Assembly: GCA_020912385.1 (NCBI GenBank)
Contig: CP087218.1
Location: forward strand, 620,001-684,000
DNA length: 64,000 bases
From: Neofusicoccum parvum
Lineage: Eukaryota; Ascomycota; Dothideomycetes; Botryosphaeriales; Botryosphaeriaceae
Direction of reading: 5' to 3'
Shown here: one piece after another, positions 32,473-44,328 of the stretch
Numbering within the stretch: the stretch's first letter is position 1
How the letters are laid out: each line of letters starts with the position of its first letter
Translations under genes and position numbers: made by a program
The notes under the pieces: model-generated
Told to the model about the DNA's origin: nothing
Database searches by the model: none
Seen by the model: only the letters and a program-made list of their open reading frames with translations

Positions 32473-34022
32473 GGCGGAGGTTGATTCAGCGTCTCTCCCC
32501 GAGAACGCGCTGGGACAGCAGCGGGGAATGCGGGCAGCGGACGACTGCGGGCTGCAAGACGGCTGCAGCGAGGGGAGAGGGAGAGGACGGCGGGCGGGTG
32601 CAGAGAGAAATTGGGCGGGCTCGAGGCGGCGGCAATATATAAAGGGCCATGACGCAGGCTGGTCTGCTTACCTCAATTGCAGTCGCGATGGCTAATCCCG
32701 CGGACCAGGAGCGTGGGCCTCGCCGTGGGAAACAGGCAGCACAGAGCGAAACGGACCAACAGCACAGCGCGGGCCGCCCGAGGCTTGTCTCGTTGCGGCA
32801 GCTGTCGTGTCGGTGGGCGATGTAACAGTGCTCCTCCAGCTGCGGAGAAATCCTGCCGGCGCCGGGGATCAAGGGCGGGCAGAAACGGCCCTCAGGTAAT
32901 AAGCCAGGAAGAGCCTGTGCAACTGATAACCCGTGCGTTTCGTGGGCCAAGACTTTTGGGGTGAGGAGAGGGTGAGATGAGCGGCGCGGTGATATACAGG
33001 TCCCGCGGCTGGATGGGGAAGGTGCATCTGGACAACACGAGTCCCCCCGCTCGCCACGAAATCGCGTGCCTGCCCGCCGCCCGCCGCCCGTTAGTCGTTG
33101 CCGTTTGCGCCCGCCGTGCAGCCTTCCTGCGAATCCTTCGCGGGGGCCGAGATGGCGGCATCGCGCGCGTTTCTTGCTCCGCGTCCGCCAGGCCGGTTGC
33201 GACTGTGCCCGGACGTCACCCAACGCTCCCGCCGCCCGCTGTGGCGGCGGAAGGCGGCGAGCAGAGACGAGCGGCACCGGCCATGAGTACCAAAGGGTAG
33301 CCTCCACCCGGCGGCGGGCTTGGCATCTGCCAGCAGGGTTCCTAGCGCAGCCGGCCGCCGGCCAAGTCGATCGACCACCTTCTGCTACCTGGTCAAGCTC
33401 TTGCGCCATGCCTTCGGTACGACGTGCTCGACGGAGCTTCGCATGCAATATTCGCCATTTTTGGCGCACGGCAGCCATCGCCGCGCACGACACGCCTGGG
33501 TATCGCCGGCATACATGGGCCGCAGCATCTGGAAGCATTGGGCCAAGACCGCCGCCCCGGACTCTTGTCAGGTACCGCCGTGCTGCAGCCGACACGACTG
33601 ATAGGCCAATCTAAATCTAATACCCGGCCCTGGCCACTTCGTCGTGGAATCCTTCTGCCTCTGACGCTTGAAATTGAAGGTCGCCTGCAGCGTGGCCCGA
33701 CTTCCATGGTTTGCATCCTGCACACTCCGGTCGACGACGGCGCTGTGGCTCTGTTCGAGCGTAGCTGCACCTGCCAATTGAAACGGTCTCACGTGCGTGC
33801 AACTCATCCAAGAAGCTGTATTAGATACGGTGGAAATGGCGTCCCCAAAGAATCAGACGCCAGCTTGTCAAGTGCGGGAAATCGGGCGCCCGGCAAAGGC
33901 GTGCATCCAGGGTCGATTGTCGCTGAGAACCAACATGCCAAGAAGAAGAGAAACAACAGCCATTACTACATGCCTGACGCCTGCCCGGGTATCAAAACAA
34001 CACGCCGCATCCAAGCTCAGAT
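32473..34022. other. Intergenic region with GC-rich island
   Basis: 1.55 kb. A TATA-like tatataaag lies at 32636-32644, about 165 bp upstream of the DPP5 start; it reads best on the plus strand but is near-symmetric. 33040-33600 is GC-rich and open on both strands without recognisable domains. Confidence 0.5.
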
Positions 34023-35528
34023 TTAGTCGTCAACGCCGTCGTCCCCCGGCAGCTCCGTAATCACATCTTCCACAATCCGGATCAGCTCGTCTACGTCCGG
34101 TCGCTCCGCCGGCTCGACTTTCAGACACTTCCTGACAACCTCCTTGACAGGTTCGCTGATGCCGCCGTCCTGCGGCGTGGACAGCGCTGAGGCTGCCTGC
34201 TTTTGCTTGCCGTGTGCCTGCTGCGCCGTGCCCTCGTCTGGGAAGCGCCAGTCACCACCGAGCACACAGAGGCTGAGACTGCCACCTGTCTCCTCCGAAC
34301 GCGCCTCAAACGGTGACTTGCCAACCAGACAGGCGTACAGTGTACACCCGAGCGACCAGATATCGACCTTCGTGTCAATAGAGGTGTCAGTCTTGACATC
34401 GAAGAGCTCCGGCGCCCTGTACGGCATGGTGCTATGCTCGGCGGCGGTATCCTGCACCTGAAGTGCTAACGAACGTGAAGTGATGGGAATTGGCGATGGC
34501 GCGAGAGACCCCAGGTCCATGAGAATGGGCGTCTTGCCGTCGTCTGCGATCATGATGTTGCCTTGTGAAATAGTCAGTCTTGCTCGGTCAATCAATGCAT
34601 ATGCGGGTACTCACCTGGCTTAATGTCTCTGTGCGCGTATGCCCTTTGCTCACCCGGCGCGACACCGTCCTGGCTCGCTGTAACCTCATCATCCATCAGA
34701 GGCTCCGCCGCCTCGTCCTCATCATCGTCTGCCATTCTACTCTTCTGCTGTCTCCGCGAGCCCGCTTCCTCTGCTGCTTCCGCATCAGCCCTTGCGGCCT
34801 CCTGTCTCACCCTCTTCGCCTTTCCTTGGCTCGCCGCTCCGCCCGGCGCACCCTTGACCTTGTACTGATGCATGGCCTTCAACGCTCTACAAACGCCGAG
34901 GAACAGGATCATGAGCCTGCGCTCCGGGAAATTTGTATGGTTGACGAGGTTCGCGTTGATCATGTCCTGCAAGTTGCCTCTCCGGTAGTAGGGCAGCAGG
35001 ATGTACACCGTCTTCGCGCCCGGGTCCGACTTATCCGAGGCGATGCTGTGATCTATGCAGTGGATGATGTTGGGGTGCGGCGAGAACAGGCTGTACGCCT
35101 CGACTTCCTTGAGCGCCTGCGAAACCGACTCCTGGCCGAAGGGACACCGTATCTTCTTGAGCGCGTACAAGTTCTGGCCCGAGTTGTCCTGCACCAGGTA
35201 GACGTAGGAAAAGCCGCCCTGCAGATCAAATCGCCACATTAGCATCACCGCCATCCGCGCGGGGCCTCCTAGAGATCGTAGAGTCGCCTAGACGTACCTC
35301 GCCGAGAAGGCGCAAGATCTTGAAACTACGGCCATTGATTTTGAGCTGGGGCGTGCCGGGGAAGCATGACATGCAATTGGTCAAGGAGTAGACCAGGTCG
35401 AGGACGTAGGAGCTCAGCGACGACATGCTGAAGCGCGGGGCGACGCCTCCCGGATAGGAAGGGTCTCGGAAGGACGAGTGGTGTTCGGGGAATTCGGGAT
35501 GGTAACCGCTGCGGGCGATGCGCGACAA
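34023..35528 (-). CDS. STK16/Env7-type serine/threonine kinase
   Basis: Predicted membrane-associated kinase of the NAK/STK16 family, related to yeast vacuolar Env7. Exons 35528-35298, 35218-34615 and 34561-34023 (introns 79 and 53 nt), giving 457 aa. The start may instead be ATG 35426. The internal NCMSCFPGTPQ just before the kinase domain has cysteines suited to palmitoylation, like the acylated N-terminus of STK16. Kinase motifs: GEGGFSYVYLV (glycine loop), YALKKIR (lysine), AYAHRDIKPGN (catalytic loop), MDLGS (DFG variant, normal for this family) and YRAPELF. An acidic/basic low-complexity insert of about 80 residues sits just before the catalytic loop, longer than in human STK16. The C-terminus is acidic. 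Confidence 0.9.
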
Positions 35529-36177
35529 CTCCAGCTTGGCTGATTGCGGGGGCCGTGGGATCGTCGGGTGGATTTACGGAAGTCCTAGACGGAAGGCGTG
35601 AAGGACGGCGTGGATTGAGTGTACGTGGAAGAGTTGGAAGCTGTGGTTGTTGCTGCGCCTGCGGCCGCTTACGACAGGGCGAGCTTGGGCCCGCCAGCCC
35701 GGCAGCCTGCCTCAGGCTGCCTCAGGCTGCCTCAGGCATCCACGCTGACACATCCGACGCTGCTGAACCTCATCTCCCTCCATGCACGCATTCTAGTCAG
35801 AAATACGTCTTAGCTGCTTCACGCTAGCTATCTGGGCTTGCTGCGACTCGGCGTCCGTCAACATGCCTCCGTGAAGCTACTGATTCGCCGCGCTGCTGCC
35901 AACGTCATGCGGAGATGGCGCGGTCCATATCTATCGCCGCTTTGGTCTCTTGGAAGTACCCCTCATTCGCCTTGAAGCAATCCTACAAATAGCCCATTAA
36001 TCCACCCCATCTTACTGGCTGGAATATGTGCTCTGCGTCACCTCACCGTCTCCGATATCGGCACTTCCGCATCTAGCATCACTCCTCCACCACTAACATA
36101 AATACCCCGCCATTTGTCTGATTCCAATCGCAACCCACAAGACTTTAGAGGTTCTCCTAGAGGTTCAATTAATAAAC
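35529..36177. other. Divergent intergenic region, kinase / methyltransferase
   Basis: 649 bp between divergent start codons, presumably both promoters. It contains a 10-bp tandem repeat at 35707-35736. Nothing else is recognised. Confidence 0.5.
35707..35736. repeat. 10-bp tandem repeat, three copies
   Basis: Three perfect copies of ctgcctcagg upstream of the kinase gene. Each unit contains the near-palindrome gcctcaggc across its junction. Confidence 0.85.
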
Positions 36178-37230
36178 ATGGCTGCAGACCAGAATAACAA
36201 AAAGGACCATTGGTCCTCTGAGGTTGGTTCATTTACCACTCCTCATCTCAATCTACTGCATACCCCAAGCAGCAGCACACTCTATCCTGTCGCTCGGATA
36301 TAGCCAACCGCAACCCTCATCTTGGAGACCTTTCACTTCAAATGCTGATCACCACTCCCAGAAATACGCCACCTCGGCCTCCTTCGTACCCCTCCTCACC
36401 ACCAAAGTCGTCTCCTACCTCAACCCCTCCCCCACCGACCGCATCCTCGACATCGGCTGTGGCGACGGGCCGCTCTCCGCCAAAATCGCCGCCACCGTCC
36501 CGCAAGGCACCCTCCTCGGCCTCGACGCCTCCCCCTCCATGATCAAGACCGCGCAAACCGACCACTCCTCCGGCCCCAACATCTCCTTCCGCGTCGCCGA
36601 CTGTGAGCCCCATCTTCCCTCCCACCCTCCCACCCCCCCACTAAACGCCACCCCCACACCCCAGGCGCCAACCTCCGCACCTCCGCCCCAGACGTCCTCG
36701 ACGGCTCCTGGGACAAGATCTTCTCGAACGCGGCGTTCCACTGGATCCTGCGGGCGCCGGGCACGCGCGCGCGCGTCTTCGCCGACCTGCACGCCGCGCT
36801 GCGGCCGGGCGGCGCGCTGGTCTTCGAGATGGGCGGCGCCGGCTGCGTCGCCGAGGTGCACAGCACGCTGACGGCCGCGCTGGTCACGCACGGCGGCGTG
36901 CCCGGCGTCGCCGAGGCGCGCGAGGCGTCGCCCTGGTTCTACGCCGACGAGCCGTGGATGCGGAGGACGCTGGAGGCCGCCGGGTTCGTGGTCGAGGTGT
37001 GCGAGAAGGAGTACCGGCCGACGCGGTTGACTGATGAGAAGGAGGGTGGGTTGGCGGGGTGGGTGAGGCTGTTTGGAAATGCGTTTTTGGAGCGGGTGGA
37101 GGAGGGGAAGAGGGAGGAGGTGGTGCGACATGTGGTTGAGGCGTGTAGGGGGAGTTGCGAGCGGGAGGATGGGAGTTGGTGGTTGGGGTATGTGAGGTTG
37201 AGGGCGGTGGCGAGGAAACCGATGGCTTGA
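36178..37230 (+). CDS. SAM-dependent methyltransferase (class I)
   Basis: Predicted small-molecule methyltransferase resembling trans-aconitate/UbiE-type enzymes; the substrate is unknown. Exons 36178-36222, 36362-36602 and 36665-37230, giving 283 aa. Intron 1 is 139 nt with a weak GTTGGT donor. Intron 2 is 62 nt. The N-terminus reads MAADQNNKKDHWSSEKY, typical of this fungal group. SAM motif I is ILDIGCGDGPLS near residue 40, followed by the acidic motif GLDASPSM. Motif IV/post-I is represented by FSNAAFHWI and LRPGGALVFEMGG. The C-terminal part carries the substrate cap. Exon 3 is strongly GC-rich at its start. Confidence 0.85.
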
Positions 37231-37427
37231 TGCGCGGCGCGGAGATGCTTTTCGTGTCTTTTCCCTTTGTGAGGCGTGTTTGGTTTCGAGTAAGAGGGGA
37301 GAGGTTTGGGAGAAAGAGACATACATTTCCTAAACACTACTTGGTAGCTGAGATGAGTCCTTTTCGCCCGGAATTTACGAGATAAATATATTATGAACTT
37401 TTTGAAAGGTGGTCTACGCTCACAGTT

Positions 37428-38970
37428 TCAGTTGATACCAGCCGCCAGTTTTTTCCTCCTCATCAGCTCACTCAGCGGCACATCATCCTCATCGTAAAAC
37501 TCCGCCTCCTCATCAACACCAAAATCACGTAGCCTCTCCCCCTCAGAATTCTTCCAGGCCTCCTCTCCCGACTCGCCATCATAATCACCTTCACTAGGAG
37601 TTTCATCACCATCAAAATCTCTATCTTGTCCGGCATTTTCCAAGCGCTTATGGAACGGACGTCGTCTTTGCAAGCCAGGGTTTTCCCAGCGCTTGAGATC
37701 TGCTTCCTGCCTCTTCTTGAACGCATCCATGGCCTCCCGGTCGTCAAGATCGGGAACTCGGTGGTTGAAGGCATCCTCGGGATTGAACGTCCTCTTCACT
37801 CTGGGCATGCGGTCCGGATCAGGCGGCGGCCAGGTGACGGACAGGTCTGAGAGAAAATGGTCAGAACAATAAATCCCAGCACGTGAGTAAGCAGTAAACT
37901 ACCTTCGAAACCATTGACATCGAAATTCAAGCCCTTGTCGTTCAGAGGAGTTGCAGCGAACGGCCAGAACCAAGCCAGGAACTATTGTTCTCAATCAGCA
38001 AATGAGGTGACAACGCATTCCAACAGAAGAGACTCACATTCTTGGACCCCATAGCCTGCGCCATGTTCGCGAAGATACCAATATCGTACGGGAACTCTTG
38101 CTTCTTTATCCGTATCCTCTTCCCATCCGGACCGTCCAAGCAGCCTCCCAGGTAGCGAGCGCGATTCAGCAGGGTCTCGTGGCGCTCGATCTCCCAGCTC
38201 TCGATGGTGGTGACGTTACCGAAGAACATGTAGGTGAAGCGGAGGGTCATGATGGCGACGCCGAAGAGCGTGAGCGAGTTCACGAGGATCAGCACGAAGA
38301 GGTGCATGAGCTGCCACGGGGTGGGGCCGAGATACTGTCCGGTCTCGGGTGAGTAGGTACGAGGGCAGCTGGAGCAGAAGGCGTAACGCACGCTGGGGAG
38401 ATGTCTCTTCTGCCAGACGAAGGCGCCGCGGATGTAGAGGAGATACTCGTTGTAGGCAAGAGCGGCAGTGGCGTAGACGATCACGCGCATGAAGTGCGGG
38501 TAGGTGGTGTGGGAGACGCAGTTGGCGAGCCACGGGCAGTGATGGTCCATCTTGGGGATGCATCTTGGGAGTTCAGCCAACTATCTACACGGCGGAGAGT
38601 GCTGGCAGCGTTACCTTCCACACGTCTTGCAGTGGTGGGCGCGCGGAGGCTTGGGAGCGTCGCACTTGCTGCACCAGCGGGGGCGCACTGTGGGCGCATC
38701 CTCGTCCTTCTCCTTCACGGGCTTGTCGTCTCCATGCACCCTCACCGGCTGCGGCACCCAGCCCTTCGGCACGCGGCCCGGATCAGCCAGGCAGGCGCGG
38801 GCGAAGCTGACGAGCAGACAGGCCAGCAGCGCATTGAAGACTACGGCCTGGTCTCTCGCGAGCGGGTGCGGGTCGACGTGCTGGTACAGGTACTGCGACG
38901 TGTAGCCAAGGAAGAGGACGAGGACGACGACGGCGGGAACAGCGAGCTGGGCGGGCGAGAAGGCGGGCAT
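37428..38970 (-). CDS. PFA4: DHHC palmitoyltransferase Pfa4
   Basis: Endoplasmic-reticulum protein S-acyltransferase. In yeast, Pfa4 palmitoylates chitin synthase Chs3 to allow its export. Exons 38970-38615, 38563-38038, 37981-37903 and 37846-37428 (introns 51-56 nt), giving 459 aa. Membrane segments: two near residues 8-65 and two after the DHHC domain. The zinc/DHHC core includes RWCSKCDAPKPPRAHHC and PKMDHHCPWLANC, with the active-site Cys128. The C-terminal signature is TTIESWEIERHETLL followed by PYDIGIFANMAQAMGS, the expected TTxE motif region. A long acidic C-terminal tail follows. Divergent from ALG12, 319 bp apart. Confidence 0.93.
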
Positions 38971-39289
38971 GGCGGGCCGCGGCGGATGGGACCAGCGACG
39001 GAGCGGGCGCGGCAGGTCTACGCGTGGTTCAGCGACGATCCATGGGCATCTGCAACAGCTGTCGTGGCAGGCGTGTTCCGTAGGGAAGGACGTGGAGCAT
39101 TGCGGCTGTGAGGCGGCGGGAGACGTGCCCGGCCAGATGACGCGCAGCTCAGCGCGCAGCCACCGCGTCCGCGCAGTCCGCCTCGCTTGCGCCCCCGAGC
39201 TCACCACCACCCGCCGCCGCTCCTCGCCCGCCTCCCGCCCACCGTCGCTCTCGTTTCTCCGGCAGAAAAACATGCGCTGAGCTGCCACA
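38971..39289. promoter_or_regulatory. Shared divergent promoter, PFA4 / ALG12
   Basis: 319 bp between the start codons of two divergent ER-membrane protein genes. GC-rich, with no TATA box seen. Confidence 0.6.
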
Positions 39290-41272
39290 ATGAATCCAAT
39301 CCTGGGTCAGCCCCGTCGTCCCATTGCTCCTCCGTCTGAACTGCACGCTGACGCCCCGGCCAGAATCCTTCCTCTCGCTTCTCATTCCGGCCGTCATCCT
39401 GCTCCACCTGGCGTGGGCTCCCTACACCAAAGTCGAGGAATCCTTCAACATCCAGGCCGTCCACGACATCCTCGTCCACGGTGTCCCGACTGAAAATGTC
39501 AACGACTTCCTTGCCCAGCACTATGACCACGTCTCCTTTCCTGGCTCTGTTCCGCGCACCTTCACCGGCGCATTGATGCTGGCCGGCTTGTCCAGGCCAT
39601 GGGTCGGCTGGTTGAAGTCCCCCGCCCAGGTGCAGCTGCTAGGTGCGTGCTCTCAACCACTATCGCCAAGCTTACCCTGACGCGAATCAGTCCGCGCCGT
39701 GCTTGGTCTGTTCAATGCATTCGCCCTGCTGCACTTCCGCCGTGTCGTGTGGAAGGTCTTTGGCAAGGCAGCCAGCAATTGGTTTGTCTTGTTCCAGGCC
39801 AGCCAGTTCCACTTGATGTACTATGTCTCCCGCACTCTCCCTAACATGTTCGCCTTCGGAATGAGTAAGCTCCCTGCCTTTTCCATCCGAATGTTGTTTA
39901 ACCGCATCCAGGCACTTTGGCAATGGGATGCTATCTCACCTCCGTCACCAGCCCAGACAGAGCCGTCTCATCCAAGCAACTCCGTCTCTCTTTCTATATC
40001 CTCACCATTGCGGGCATAGTCTTCCGCTCTGAGCTCGCCATCCTCATCGGCACCCTCGCCTTCTACCAGCTCGTCCAACGCCTCCCAACAGAAGGCTTAT
40101 TCCCCTTTCTCCGCTTCATCCTCCCATCCGGCCTCATGGGCGCCTTCATCGGCCTCCTCATGACTCTCTCCGTCGATTCCTTCTTCTGGCGTACCTGGCC
40201 TTACCCGCTCTGGCCCGAGTGGTCCGCATTTGCGTACAACACGCTCGAAGGCCACGCCTCGGAATGGGGCGTATCTCCCTGGTACTACTATTTCCTCAAC
40301 GCCCTCCCCAAACTACTCCTCAACCCCCTCACCTACACCATCCTCATCCCCTGGTCCGTCCTCAACCCGGCCACCCGCGGCCCCTGCTTCTCCCTCATCG
40401 CCCCCTCCCTCGCCTTCGTCGCCATCTACAGCCTTCTCCCGCACAAAGAATGGCGCTTCATCATCTACATCATCCCCGCCCTCACGGCCAGCGCCTCCGC
40501 CGCCGCCGGCTGGATCAGCGTGCGCTACGGCAAAGCGCGCCTGTACCGGCTGACGTGCTGGGCGCTCCTCGGCTCGGTCGCGTGCTCGTTCGCCCTCTCG
40601 GCCACCCTCCTCGCCATCTCCAGCACCAACTACCCCGGCGGCACCGCGCTCGTCCGGCTGCACGGCATCGCGGCGGCGCGCGACGCCGGCGCCCCGCGCA
40701 TCCGGGTGCACCTCGACAACCTGGCCGCCCAGACCGGCGTCACGCACTTCCTGGAGAAGGCGGGGCCGGCGCTGCCCGGCGAGGCGCGCCGCCTGCGCGA
40801 CGGCGAGTGGGCCCTGCGCGGCGACGGCGGCATCGAGTGGATCCCCTTCTCCGAGGCGGAGAAGAGCGAGCGCGAGCGCGAGCGCAGGGCCCGCTGGGTC
40901 TACGACAAGACCGACGACCAGGACACCCTGCTCGAGCCGGCGTTCTGGGATCGCTTCGACTACGCCCTGGCGGAGCGGCCTGAGAAGGCCATCGGCCGCT
41001 GGGAGGTCGTCGACGTGGTGTACGGGTTCGGCGGCATCAAGATCGTGCGCCCGGGTGAGGTGTTGGGGGAGGTGCAGGGGGGTGTGGAGGAGGGCTTGGG
41101 GCCGAAGAGTGAGAGTTTAAGGCGGTTGGTGCTGGGGGATGATGAGGAGAAGAGCGGGTGGCTTTGGAGGTGGTTGGAGGAGGTATTGAGGGAGAAGGTG
41201 ACGAGGGGATGGTGGGTGGGTGTGCGGATGGAGCCGAAGATACGGATTTTGAGGAGGTTGCCGTTGCTGTAG
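39290..41272 (+). CDS. ALG12: Dolichyl-P-Man alpha-1,6-mannosyltransferase Alg12
   Basis: ER lumenal GT22 enzyme that adds the eighth mannose to the dolichol-linked N-glycan precursor. Exons 39290-39305, 39364-39642, 39691-39864 and 39912-41272 (introns 47-58 nt), giving 609 aa. Exon 1 encodes only MNPIL plus one base. The catalytic loop motif [11 protein letters not shown] lies at about 26-36, with [12 protein letters not shown] after it. Multiple hydrophobic segments span the first 450 residues. The GT22 motif [10 protein letters not shown] is present near the end of the membrane region. The hydrophilic C-terminus is Glu/Arg-rich and longer than in yeast (551 aa). The neighbour PFA4 also acts in the ER, but the pairing may be chance. 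Confidence 0.93.
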
Positions 41273-42345
41273 ATTTGGACTGAGACAGGGCTGGGTGGTG
41301 CCTGTCACGAGGTGGTTTTTGATCGGTGCAGGCGGTGTCTGCTGCATCTAGCTGTGTGGTGTTGCTCACAGGTGAGCCTGCCACGCAGCTGTCAGGTGGA
41401 CAGAATGGACCTGCTCGGAGTACTTGGCGCCTCCGGTTATAAACATGAGGCAAATACTCTTCTGGAGCCTTTGCATTTTGCACACTATCAGGCGCGGGAT
41501 CCTCAGGAGCGCTCAAACAAGCGTCAGAAGAGCCAAAATCTGTCCGCCTATTTCGAGTGCGAGCACAATGGTGCTTTACCGAAAAGACCGTGTTTTTCTA
41601 CTTTCATGAACCTGCACGGAACGCTTTTATTTATTCGGCTTAAGAACTCTGATCATCTTCGGTAGATGATACGCGTACGCAGCATTCTGTGCCCAATGAT
41701 GGGGGCGTGTGTAAGACAAAGATACTGAAGGGATCATAGTACTCATCAGGAAATTCACTCTTAAGTCAGTGAACTAATGTAGATGAGTAAAGAAAGCACA
41801 GCTATTACTGAAAAAATTTAGGGGTAGAGTGAGAACGAAGTAAAAGACCGTAATCACCCAATAGACAGTACATGAATTTCTACCGCAAATCTGAATTGCC
41901 CTACCTATGCTGGTAGGTTGAACCCTCTTACCCTCTCTCATCTGATTGGTTCTCGTCTATGTATGCCGTGGCGTCAGTCTCGGGTCGACCCGCGGTGTGC
42001 ATCTCCGCACTTGAACTGGGGCGCCGAGGCGCAAACTTCAAAGATTCTGTGAGAGGCCTTCATGGGTCGGAAAAGTCTCCGATTCGTGCGCTCTTGCTAT
42101 CCGAATCGAGAGATCGACGTCAGCACGGAGTGAAGCTGATTTCGGCAATGGAGGTAAAGAAACCGTTATCATACCAAACTACGGATGGGCTCCCGACACT
42201 CGCCCTTATATATCTCTACACAATGCTGTCTCTAAGGGTTTGCAGACCGTTGTCGCACACCAGGAGGTACCGGCTATCCAGCGCCTTATCTTACGGAGCA
42301 CCCCACTTTCGACAGCCTCCAGCGTCATTTCGTCAATACCCAAGA
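41273..42345. other. Intergenic region; TATA-like element upstream of PhyH gene
   Basis: 1.07 kb, AT-richer at 41690-41900. A strong ttatatatc at 42206-42214 lies about 130 bp before the preferred ATG of the next gene and supports that start. No gene is recognised. Confidence 0.55.
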
Positions 42346-43346
42346 ATGGCAGTCAAGACACCGGCACCACCCAAGCCCATCGACGCATCGTACAAGCCCA
42401 CCGCATCTATCACTTCAGTCCCAGCGAATGCCCCTATCGAGGAAATCCTTGGCGTGATAGAGCGAGATGGCGGCGTAATCCTGACCAATCTTGTTTCGCC
42501 GGAGGATCTGGCTGCAATTGACAAAGATGTCGAAGCCCAACGAAAGGACACCAAATCGACGGAAGGAAGCGCAATGGCCATTGTTCCCAAGGAAACGCTA
42601 GCTGTCCCCGGTCTTGTTGGAAAGTCACCGACCGTCGCCAAGGTCTGCGAGTCCCCGGTGCTCGACCGACTGCGGACGTCCCTTCTGCAGGAGAACTTCA
42701 GCGTCATTCGCGAGGACTACATTGAGGAGAACACCATCGATCCGCTGCTAAGCATCAGCATCACGTTCCACATCGGACCCGGCGGGCCTCGCCAAAGGCT
42801 CCACAGAGACGACAATGTGCACGGCACCAGACACGACGGCAACTTCGAGCTGGCAAAAGTGCGCCAGTTCGGCTGCTTGATTGCGGGTACCAAGACCACT
42901 CGTGAGAACGGTGCCACGATGTTCATACCGGGCTCACACAAGTGGGATGATTCACGCCCCCCGCGAACGGATGAGGTTTGCTTCGCTGGTAAGTGATAGT
43001 AACTCTACAAGGCGCCACGCCTTCCCTTGAAGCGCTCCAGCTAACACGGTGGCTAGAGATGGAGCCAGGATCGGCACTCATCTTCTTGGCTTCTTGCTAT
43101 CATGGTGGCGGCCACAACTCGACACCGGATGAAGTGCGCAAGGTGCACGGGCTGTTTTTCATCAGGGGAACAATGCGCACAGAAGAAAACCAGTTTCTGG
43201 CGGTACCAAGGAGCAAAACCCTTCAGATGAGTGACAAGATGCTCTCGCTTCTCGGGTACAAGAAACCTTCGACGGTACTGGGGATTGTCGAAAATGAGGA
43301 TCCGGCTGTGAATCTGAAAGCTGTTCTGGAGAATGCGAGCAAATAG
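42346..43346 (+). CDS. Phytanoyl-CoA dioxygenase (PhyH) family protein
   Basis: Predicted Fe(II)/2-oxoglutarate dioxygenase of the type used in fungal secondary metabolism (same superfamily as FtmOx1). Exons 42346-42988 and 43057-43346 with a 68-nt intron, giving 310 aa. An in-frame ATG at 42223 would add 41 residues, but it lies only 9 bases after the TATA element, so 42346 is preferred. Iron ligands: His153 and Asp155 in RLHRDDNVHG, and His230 in SCYHGGGHNS. A 2OG-binding Arg is probably in the RKVHGLFFIRGT strand. The core double-stranded beta-helix is complete. The substrate is unknown. It is followed on the same strand by another 2OG-type oxygenase. Confidence 0.85.
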
Positions 43347-44328
43347 CTTGGATTAGTTGCATTTCAAATTGACCTGGACGAGGATTCTCTTTTGGACGGA
43401 CAGTAGCGCAGCCTTTAAGTACATTGAATCAATCATGACTGAGGCCTCCTTCCGCTATTGAGCTCCTGGAGAGACTGTGCCAACATAGAATCAAAGCATT
43501 TGGTGAAGTACTCTTTCTCATGGATCATGACGCTCCTCCCTCCATCATATTTCACACCTTTCATGTGGTCATACAAACCTGAAGGTCAGGAGGCAAGTTC
43601 TCCTCAGCCTAACGACGTAATCAGATCACTGTATAACCCTTTTATCCCATTTCATGGAGCCTTCGGTCTGGTCGCATAGAGAAATTTAGGCACTCTCCGC
43701 ATACGGTACTATAATGATCATTCAGTGGCAACGCGATAGTGGTAGCGTGTTTCCCAATGATCAATGTGCTGGGATCGGGAGCCTCGGGAGCAGTATCCGA
43801 CCCCTGTAATACAGTCTCCAGACACCGTGGGTGATCGGAAGCCTCCCGAAACACAGTTCCACCCTTCCGTAGCTGCACCAAAAGATAACAACCAACAACC
43901 CATTAGGCTATTGCGGAAATTGATTCATTCCGTAGAAGGCATCGAATACCGGTGGGTCCTTCGAGAGTCGATCCCATCACTTCGGTATCATTCTGCAATA
44001 CTCTCCCACTCAGCTGTTCCTCTCGTTCGGATTCCAGATGACCGAAAATGTGATTTCGGGGCTTCCGATCACCAAAATATTGGAGACCATAAGGATGCGT
44101 ATGCCAAAAGCAGTATCCGGGTCCTCCGACTTCTAGTAATGGATTTGCATGACTCTCCATGAAGCAGATCTTTCGCCCAACGACTTAGACATTCGAAAAG
44201 ATATTTAATCTGGTCAGTGTTGTCACAACAGAACATCTCCCATCACAGTTTTACCCAATTCAAAGTAGAATCTCCTCCAGAATCCTGGACCTCCCCTCTC
44301 CCCAACAACCCACGACCAATTTCACAAG
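43347..44328. other. Intergenic region, no supported gene
   Basis: 980 bp between two plus-strand oxygenase genes. AT-neutral; short open frames on both strands lack motifs. The last 60 bases are a C/A-rich leader. Confidence 0.5.

Noticed and set aside
32486..33595. 369-codon minus-strand frame in a GC-rich island
   Set aside because: Islands here are open in several frames at once; composition is Arg/Ala/Pro-rich, with no family motif or splice pattern.
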